Shown: piece after piece, positions 56,463 through 64,000 of the stretch
How positions within the stretch are numbered: the first letter of the stretch is position 1
Layout of the letters: each line of letters begins with the position of its first letter
Origin: Rubrivivax sp.
GTDB taxonomy: Bacteria > Pseudomonadota > Gammaproteobacteria > Burkholderiales > Burkholderiaceae_C
Direction of reading: 5' to 3'
NCBI GenBank assembly: GCA_030680415.1
Contig: JAUXVE010000059.1
Span: forward strand, 23,872 to 87,871
DNA: 64,000 bases
The notes under the pieces: model-generated
Databases searched by the model: none
Told to the model about the DNA's origin: nothing
The model's input: only the letters and a program-made list of their open reading frames with translations
Made by a program: the position numbers and the translations under genes

Positions 56463-57638
56463 ATGACGCAGGCCGGAGTCGAAGAAGCGGACGATCTTAT
56501 CCGCGTCCACGACGACCCCGCAGCACTCGATGCCGCGGCGTGGAACACGCTGCTGGAAGCGCAGAGCGCGCCGACGCCCTTCATGCGGCACGAGTACCTG
56601 GCGGCGCTGCATGCTTGCGGCAGCGCGGTGCCCGAAACCGGCTGGCAGCCGCAGTTCCTGACCGTGCACCGCGGCGCCACGCTGCGCGCCGCCTGTGCCG
56701 TCTACCTGAAGAGCCATTCCTACGGCGAGTACGTGTTCGACTGGGCCTGGGCCGACGCCTACCGCCGCCACGGCCTGGCCTACTACCCCAAGCTGCTGGG
56801 CGCGGTGCCGTTCACGCCGGTGCCCGGCACGCGGTTGCTGGCACATGACGACGCTGGGCGCGACTTGCTGGTGGGGGCGCTGCGCCAGCTGGCGCGGGAG
56901 GGCCGGCTGTCGTCGGCGCATGTGCTGTTCGGTGACACCGCCGACCGCGCCGCCTTCGAGCGCGCGGGCTGGATGCTGCGCCAGGGCGTGCAGTTCCACT
57001 GGACGCAGGACGCTGCGCGGCCGGTGGCCGACTTCGCCGACCTGCTGTCACGCCTGCAGCGCGACAAGCGCAAGAAGATCCAGCAGGAGCGCCGCCGCGT
57101 CGCCGAGCAGGGCGTGATCTTCACGGTCCACGAGGGCGCGGACATCGGCGAGCCGCTGTGGGACTACTTCTACCGCTGCTACACCCTGACCTATCAGGCG
57201 CACCACAGCACGCCTTACCTGACGCGGGATTTCTTCGCCCGCATGGCCCGTACGATGGCCGAGCACTGGGTGATGTTCGTGGCGCGGCGTGGCGGCGAAC
57301 CGATCGCCGTCTCGCTGGTGGCCATCGACCCCCGGCGCGGCGCCGCCTGGGGCCGCTACTGGGGCTGCACGGAACAGGTGCCGTGCCTGCACTTCGAGGC
57401 CTGCTACTACCAGCCGCTGGCCTGGTGCCTGGCAAAGGGCTACGTGCGCTTCGAAGGCGGCGCCCAGGGCGAGCACAAGATGGCGCGCGGCCTGCTGCCG
57501 GTGCCGACGTTTTCGGCGCACTGGCTGCGCGACCAGCGCTTCGCCGCCGCGGTGGCCGATTTCCTGGCCGCCGAGGGCGCAGGCGTCGGCGAGTACGTGG
57601 ACGAACTGCGCGAGCGCAACCCGTTCAAGGACGCCTGA
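56463..57638 (+). CDS. FemAB-like GNAT-family N-acyltransferase
   Basis: 391 residues. ACAVYLKSHSYGEYVFDWAW, YYPKLLGAVPFTPVPGTRLL and LQRDKRKKIQQERRRVAEQG, with YYQPLAWCLAKGYVRFEGGA, are typical of the FemAB-like (peptidogalycan-transferase) acyltransferase family seen in many Proteobacteria. The substrate is unknown; an amino-group acceptor is likely. The gene ends exactly where the convergent ppa ends (TGATCA junction). Confidence 0.85.
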   Translation: MTQAGVEEADDLIRVHDDPAALDAAAWNTLLEAQSAPTPFMRHEYLAALHACGSAVPETGWQPQFLTVHRGATLRAACAVYLKSHSYGEYVFDWAWADAYRRHGLAYYPKLLGAVPFTPVPGTRLLAHDDAGRDLLVGALRQLAREGRLSSAHVLFGDTADRAAFERAGWMLRQGVQFHWTQDAARPVADFADLLSRLQRDKRKKIQQERRRVAEQGVIFTVHEGADIGEPLWDYFYRCYTLTYQAHHSTPYLTRDFFARMARTMAEHWVMFVARRGGEPIAVSLVAIDPRRGAAWGRYWGCTEQVPCLHFEACYYQPLAWCLAKGYVRFEGGAQGEHKMARGLLPVPTFSAHWLRDQRFAAAVADFLAAEGAGVGEYVDELRERNPFKDA

Positions 57639-58178
57639 TCAGCCGCGGTGCAGCGCCGCCCAGTTGGCCATGCCCGATGTGACTTCGGCGACTGCGCTGT
57701 CGACCCCTTCCCAACCGAGGATCTTCACCCACTTGCCGACTTCCAGGTCCTTGTAGTGCTCGAAGAAGTGCTGGATGGTCTTCAAGCGCAAGGGGTTCAG
57801 GTCCTCGGGCTTCTTCCAGGCTGCATAGATGGACAGGATCTTGTCGATCGGCACCGCCAGCAGCTTGTTGTCGCCGCCGGCCTCGTCGTTCATCTTCAGC
57901 ACGCCCAGCGGCCGGCAGGTCACCACCACGCCGGGGATCAGCGGCACCGGCGTGATCACCAGCACGTCCACCGGGTCGCCGTCGTCGGCCAGCGTGTTGG
58001 GGATGTAGCCGTAGTTGCACGGGTAGTGCATTGCGGTGGACATGAAACGGTCGACGAACAGGGCGCCGGTGTCGTGGTCGACCTCGTACTTGATCGGGTC
58101 GGCGTTCATCGGAATTTCGATGATGACGTTGAACTCGTTCGGCGCCTTGGCGCCCGGCGTCACGTTGTGCAGGCTCAT
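57639..58178 (-). CDS. ppa: Soluble inorganic pyrophosphatase
   Basis: 179 residues from ATG 58178. Family I motifs are [20 protein letters not shown] and [20 protein letters not shown] (metal-binding Asp cluster). It hydrolyses pyrophosphate in the cytoplasm. It is divergent from hppA across 230 bp; the gap holds no other gene. Confidence 0.96.
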   Translation of the reverse strand: MSLHNVTPGAKAPNEFNVIIEIPMNADPIKYEVDHDTGALFVDRFMSTAMHYPCNYGYIPNTLADDGDPVDVLVITPVPLIPGVVVTCRPLGVLKMNDEAGGDNKLLAVPIDKILSIYAAWKKPEDLNPLRLKTIQHFFEHYKDLEVGKWVKILGWEGVDSAVAEVTSGMANWAALHRG

Positions 58179-58408
58179 GGAGTCTTCCGCGTGGTGGACA
58201 ATCCGCATTTTACGAGGCCGCCTTGCCTGCCCCTGACGCCTGCCCGGTCCACCGGACAGGTGCCTCCAGCCGCAGGGAAACCCCGTGCCAAGGGGGCATC
58301 AGGCGTCCCGTAGCATCGCCCGCGCATTGAACTGCGGGCCGGCGGCTCGTCGCGGCGCCGGCACCAGCCAAGCATCAGAAGATCCGAACCGAGGAAGGAG
58401 CTCTCCCC

Positions 58409-60583
<2,175 letters not shown>

Positions 60584-60595
60584 AGATACCCGTGA

Positions 60596-60631
60596 CCTGA
60601 GTGCCGGCGAGCGGTCTCGTGGCAACTCAGG
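60596..60631. terminator. Hairpin between hppA and a convergent small gene
   Basis: CCTGAGTGCC pairs with GGCAACTCAGG (one bulge) around an inner GCGAG/CTCGT stem. There is no U-tract. It lies 12 bp after the hppA stop and overlaps the small-gene stop, so it could serve both. Confidence 0.45.
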
Positions 60632-60770
60632 CGCGGGTCGCGGTGTTCTGAGCCCACTGGGGCTGAGCTTCGTCGGGCTGCGCGAGGCGATCGATGCCGC
60701 CGAGCATGCCCAGCGTGACGACCAAGGCGAGGCCCACGGACACGGCGCGCGCGATCAGGCGATGGATCAT
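60627..60770 (-). CDS. Small hypothetical membrane-anchored protein
   Basis: 47 residues: MIHRLIARAVSVGLALVVTL, then GMLGGIDRLAQPDEAQPQWA and QNTATRA. One hydrophobic helix at residues 5-25 is followed by a polar acidic tail. AGGAG lies eight bases before ATG 60770. It may be a signal peptide or an anchored peptide; the family is not known. The gap 60771-60962 shows no gene. Confidence 0.6.
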   Translation of the reverse strand: MIHRLIARAVSVGLALVVTLGMLGGIDRLAQPDEAQPQWAQNTATRA

Positions 60771-60962
60771 GATGGGCTCCTTGGACAGGCGGGCAGTGAG
60801 ACGATGGTGAAATCATCGTCACGCCAGGCCCGCCCGGCCACCCGTTTGCGACGGACGGCATCGCGGCGGCGCTGAAGCGCGCTGCGACGCGATCAGTCGT
60901 GCAGCCGCACCGCCGCTACGGCCCGGCCCGCCGCCTCGCGGGTACCCCGTCGAAGGCGTCGA

Positions 60963-61754
60963 TCATTGCGCTGCCGCCCAGGCAGCGCACAGGCGGTGCA
61001 GCTGTTCCAGGCCATCGGTCAAGGCCGCCGGACCGGGCTGCAGGATGTCGCAGGACTTGATCTCGTGCAGGCGGCCGCGGCGCACCGCGGGCACCTCGGC
61101 CCAGCCCTCGCGCGCGGCCACCCGCTCGGGGCGGAACTTCTTGCTGCACCAGGAACCGACGATGAGATCGGGCGCACGCCGCGCCGGCGCCAGCGCGTCC
61201 GTGATGACGCGGTCGCGGCCCATGGACTGCGCCGCCAGTTCGGGGAACACATCGTCGCCACCGGCGATACCGATCAGTTCCGACACCCAGCGGATGGCGC
61301 TGATCATCGGTTCGTCCCACTCCTCGAAATACACCCGCGGCCGGCGCGGCCAGAGCGCGGCGGTCGCTGCGATCGTGTCGTGGCGCGCCTGGCAGGCCGC
61401 GATCCAGGTCCCGGCGCGGTCGGACGCGCCGACCAGGCCCGCCACCAGCCGCAGCGTGGCGTAGATCTCGGCCACGCTGCGCTGGTTGGTGATGAACACG
61501 TTCAGTCCGGCGCGGATGAGCTTGTCGGCCAGCGCCGCCTGCATGTCGGAGAATCCGATCACCAGGTCGGGCTGCAGGGCCACGATCCTGTCGATCTTGC
61601 CGTCGAGGAAAGCCGACACGCGCGGTTTCTCCAGTCGCGCGCGCCGTGGCCGCACGGTGTAGCCGCTGATGCCGACGATGCGCGCGTCTTCGCCCAGCAG
61701 GTACAGCCACTCGGTGGTTTCTTCGGTCAGGCAGACGATGCGCTGCGGTCCCAT
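60963..61754 (-). CDS. Cobalamin-type binding protein without signal peptide (BtuF-like)
   Basis: 263 residues from ATG 61754. RIVCLTEETTEWLYLLGEDA and VIGFSDMQAALADKLIRAGL fit the periplasmic-binding-protein fold of the BtuF/FhuD class, with VYFEEWDEPMISAIRWVSEL and VGSWCSKKFRPERV. There is no signal peptide or lipobox at this start; the open frame upstream (to 61865) is arginine-rich and does not supply one. It is 16 bp downstream of the ABC ATPase. It may be a cytosolic binder, or the true start may be missed. Confidence 0.75.
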   Translation of the reverse strand: MGPQRIVCLTEETTEWLYLLGEDARIVGISGYTVRPRRARLEKPRVSAFLDGKIDRIVALQPDLVIGFSDMQAALADKLIRAGLNVFITNQRSVAEIYATLRLVAGLVGASDRAGTWIAACQARHDTIAATAALWPRRPRVYFEEWDEPMISAIRWVSELIGIAGGDDVFPELAAQSMGRDRVITDALAPARRAPDLIVGSWCSKKFRPERVAAREGWAEVPAVRRGRLHEIKSCDILQPGPAALTDGLEQLHRLCAAWAAAQ

Positions 61755-61770
61755 GCCCTGCCCTTTCCTC

Positions 61771-62562
61771 CTACAACGCCGGCAGCGCCACCCAGCGCGG
61801 GCCCGACGGCGAGGCCACGCACTCGACACTGAAGGCGGCGCCGAACACCGCCACCAGCGCCGCACGCAGAGCAGCGTTGCCGGGTGCGCCGTCGGCCACC
61901 AGCCGGCCCTGGTCCATCACCAGCACGCGGTCGGCGGCCAGCGCCAGCGTCACGTCGTGCAGCACCGCCAACACCGCCACGCCGCTGCGCGCGCGTGCGG
62001 CCAGGCTGCGCAGCAGCGCGCGCTGGTGCGGGGCGTCCAGGTGCGTGGTGGGCTCGTCCAGCAGCAGCAGCAGCGAGCCCACCGCCAGGGCGCGTGCCAG
62101 CAGCACGCGCTGGCGCTCGCCGCCGGAGAGTTCGCTCAGCCGACGCGCCGCGAACTCGGTGCATTCGGTTTCGGCCATCGCCGCTTGAACCGCCGCTTCG
62201 TCGGCGGCGTCGGGGGCGCCGAAGAGGCCGTGGCGCGGCAGCCGGCCCAGGCGCACGACGTCGAGGGCGGCAATGTCGCCGTCGGCTTCGCCCTGCTGCG
62301 ACAGCCAGGCCAGCCGCTGCGCCCGTTCGCGCGCCGGCCACGCCTGCAGCGCCCGGCCGGCCAGTTGCACGCTGCCGCTGTCGGCGCTGCGCAGCCCGGC
62401 CAGCAGCTGCAGCAGCGTGCTCTTGCCGGCGCCGTTGGGGCCGACGAGTGCGGCCCATGCGCCGCCGCGCAGCGCCAGCGACACGGTGTCGACGACACGC
62501 CGGCCACCCAGCCGCAGCGTCAGCGCTTCGGCCTGCAGCAGCGGCGCCGTGCTCGTCGTCAT
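61771..62562 (-). CDS. btuD: ABC transporter ATP-binding protein (vitamin B12/iron-siderophore class)
   Basis: 263 residues from ATG 62562. Walker A GPNGAGKSTLLQLLAGL, signature LSGGERQRVLLARAL, Walker B LLLLLDEPTTHLDAPH and the switch His VLHDVTLALAAD are intact. Siderophore and B12 importers share this type; B12 is favoured by the neighbouring binding proteins. It overlaps the permease gene by 4 bp. Confidence 0.88.
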   Translation of the reverse strand: MTTSTAPLLQAEALTLRLGGRRVVDTVSLALRGGAWAALVGPNGAGKSTLLQLLAGLRSADSGSVQLAGRALQAWPARERAQRLAWLSQQGEADGDIAALDVVRLGRLPRHGLFGAPDAADEAAVQAAMAETECTEFAARRLSELSGGERQRVLLARALAVGSLLLLLDEPTTHLDAPHQRALLRSLAARARSGVAVLAVLHDVTLALAADRVLVMDQGRLVADGAPGNAALRAALVAVFGAAFSVECVASPSGPRWVALPAL

Positions 62563-63611
62563 CGGGTCAGCCGCTGCCGCAACAGCAGCAGCAGGTAGCC
62601 GCCGCCGAACACCGCGGTGAGCACGCCCACCGGCAGCTCCTGCGGTGCGATGACGCTGCGCGCAGCGATGTCGGCCGCCAGCAGCAGCACGCCGCCGGCC
62701 AGCGCCGACAGGGCCAGCAGCGCGCCATGGCGCGCCACCACCAGCCGGCGCACCAGGTGCGGCGCGACCAGGCCGACGAAGGCCACCAGCCCGGCCTGTG
62801 CCACCGCGGTGCCGGTGGCCAGCGCCATCAACGCCACCAGGGCCAGCCGCAGGCGCGGCAGCGGCAGGCCCAGGCTGGCGGCGCTGGCCTCGCCCAGCAC
62901 CAGCGCGTCGAGCGTGCGCGACAGCTTCACCGCCGGCGGCAGCACCAGCAGCAGCACCGCGGCCAGCACCGCCACGCTGGGCCAGCCGAAGAAACTGGTG
63001 GTGCCGAGCAGGAAGACCTGCTTGCCGCGCAGCGCCTCGGGCGAGAGCAGGATCACCAGGTCCGAAAGCGCCGTCAGCAGCACGCCCACGACGACGCCGG
63101 CCAGCAGCAGCACCAGCGGCCGCCCGGCCCCGCGCGCCAGCACCAGCGTCAGCGCCATGCCGGCCATGGCACCGGCAAAGGCCGCGCCGACGAGGCCCAG
63201 GCGCAGCAGCAGGCCCGTCGCGGCCAGGCCCAGGCTGGCACCCAGCAGCCCGCCCGCCGCCAGCACCAGCACGACGCCCAGGCCGGCGCCGGCGGCCGAA
63301 CCCAGCAGGTAGGGGTCGGCCAGCGGGTTGCGGAACAGGCCCTGCGCGACGGCGCCGGACAGGCCCAGCAGCGCGCCGGCCAGCAAGGCGCCCAGCGTGC
63401 GCGGGGCGCGGATGGCGGTGATCAGGCCGGCGTCTTCGCCCCACGCGAAAGACCAGCCCTGCGACCCCGCCGCCAGCCCGAGCACGGCCAGCAACAGGGC
63501 CACCGCGCCCAGACCCCAGCCCAGCCCGAGCGGCGTGCCGCGACGGCCCGCCAACAGCCGTGCCAGCGGCGCGGCGGCGACCGTGGTGCGAGCGTGGCGC
63601 GCCGTGTTCAT
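62559..63611 (-). CDS. btuC: ABC transporter permease (BtuC/FecCD family)
   Basis: 350 residues with about nine to ten transmembrane helices. The FecCD-family segments APRTLGALLAGALLGLSGAV, QGLFRNPLADPYLLGSAAGA and GLVAPHLVRRLVVARHGALL are clear. It forms the membrane channel for B12 or a metal chelate. It overlaps the ATPase by 4 bp and the upstream binding-protein gene by 4 bp. Confidence 0.9.
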   Translation of the reverse strand: MNTARHARTTVAAAPLARLLAGRRGTPLGLGWGLGAVALLLAVLGLAAGSQGWSFAWGEDAGLITAIRAPRTLGALLAGALLGLSGAVAQGLFRNPLADPYLLGSAAGAGLGVVLVLAAGGLLGASLGLAATGLLLRLGLVGAAFAGAMAGMALTLVLARGAGRPLVLLLAGVVVGVLLTALSDLVILLSPEALRGKQVFLLGTTSFFGWPSVAVLAAVLLLVLPPAVKLSRTLDALVLGEASAASLGLPLPRLRLALVALMALATGTAVAQAGLVAFVGLVAPHLVRRLVVARHGALLALSALAGGVLLLAADIAARSVIAPQELPVGVLTAVFGGGYLLLLLRQRLTR

Positions 63612-64000
63612 CGCGGCATGGGTCCCAGGCGCACCAGGCAGTCGGCGATCGCCTCGGCGGCGTCGCCCAGCCGTGGCCCGGGGCGCACCAGCGTGTCGTA
63701 GGCGCCGGCGGTGAAGGCGCAGACCTGCTGGTGCTGCAGCGCCCGCAGCGACCGCCAGCCGGGGCGGCCGGGCATTTCTGCCACCGCAGCGGCAGTGGCC
63801 ATCACCAGCGCCGGCTGGGCGCGCAGCACGAACTCGGGGTTGAGCTGCGGAAACGGGCCCATCGACGCCGGCACGATGTTGGCCAGCCCCAGCCGCGCCA
63901 GCAGCTCGCCGACGAAGGACGCCGCGCCGGCAGCGTAGGGGTTGGCGGCGACCTCGAAGTACACCGTGCGCCCCCGCTGCGCCGGCGGCACGCGGGCCGC
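63608..64000 (-). CDS. btuF: Periplasmic substrate-binding protein, C-terminal part (BtuF-like)
   Basis: 131 codons visible; the start lies beyond the window. TVYFEVAANPYAAGAASFVG, ELLARLGLANIVPASMGPFP and PEFVLRAQPALVMATAAAVA match the C-terminal lobe of BtuF/FepB proteins. It should capture the ligand for BtuC-BtuD. Its own promoter and any B12 riboswitch would be outside the window. Confidence 0.85.
   Translation of the reverse strand, partial: AARVPPAQRGRTVYFEVAANPYAAGAASFVGELLARLGLANIVPASMGPFPQLNPEFVLRAQPALVMATAAAVAEMPGRPGWRSLRALQHQQVCAFTAGAYDTLVRPGPRLGDAAEAIADCLVRLGPMPR

Overview
The window looks like a chromosomal segment of a high-GC betaproteobacterium in the order Burkholderiales, probably near Rubrivivax, Leptothrix or Methylibium. 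The evidence is gene order: hisS-ispG-rodZ-pilW-rlmN-ndk, ilvB-ilvN-ilvC-pssA-leuA, tRNA-Leu-tig-clpP-clpX-lon, odhA-odhB-lpdA, and an ECF-sigma/DUF3619/DUF3106/RDD block. Nearly everything is core metabolism and housekeeping. No prophage, CRISPR array or rRNA operon is visible. The assignment rests on reading the sequence; no database search was run.

Layout. 1-11,750 (minus strand): histidyl-tRNA synthetase (partial), isoprenoid enzyme IspG, cell-shape protein RodZ, pilus lipoprotein PilW, RlmN and Ndk, then a group II intron (about 4,833-7,613) wedged between rluB and ndk, then rluB, scpB and rluD. 11,740-17,400: bamD, a YoaA/DinG-type helicase, a DUF465 protein, a PP2C-type phosphatase, a small exported protein and zapE. 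17,400-23,420: the 2-oxoglutarate dehydrogenase operon odhA-odhB-PspC protein-lpdA. 23,745-32,580: an orphan peptide-type binding protein, then a catabolic block (amidohydrolase, nitronate monooxygenase, acyl-CoA dehydrogenase, EtfA, EtfB) with a palindromic operator upstream, and an MFS permease.

32,600-33,500 is the one accessory-looking patch. It holds a truncated tRNA-Leu 3' half resembling an attachment-site scar, a long inverted repeat, an intact tRNA-Leu(UAA), and a frameshifted toxin-antitoxin-like pair. tRNA-Cys and tRNA-Gly, lon, clpX, clpP, tig and tRNA-Leu(UAG) follow. A 125-bp palindrome begins exactly in the clpX stop codon.

40,137-45,003: squalene-forming hpnC-hpnD-hpnE, an IclR regulator and a penicillin-binding endopeptidase. 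45,123-51,287: the branched-chain amino-acid cluster leuA-pssA-ilvC-ilvN-ilvB, with a leucine-rich leader peptide plus terminator in front of leuA and a terminator-like hairpin in front of ilvB. 51,505-54,350: a tightly overlapping plus-strand operon with a TTG-started sigma factor, a membrane protein that could be its anti-sigma factor, a DUF3106 protein, an RDD protein and a LOG-family protein. 54,385-60,770: glnB, nadE, a FemAB-like acyltransferase, soluble pyrophosphatase and the proton-pumping pyrophosphatase HppA. 60,963-64,000: a vitamin-B12-type ABC importer (ATPase, permease, exported binding protein) plus a second binding protein without a signal peptide.

No wholly new system was proved. 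The best candidates for follow-up are the sigma/DUF3619 operon, the leu attenuator, the intron in the ndk leader, the palindrome fused to the clpX stop, and the tRNA-flanked scar.
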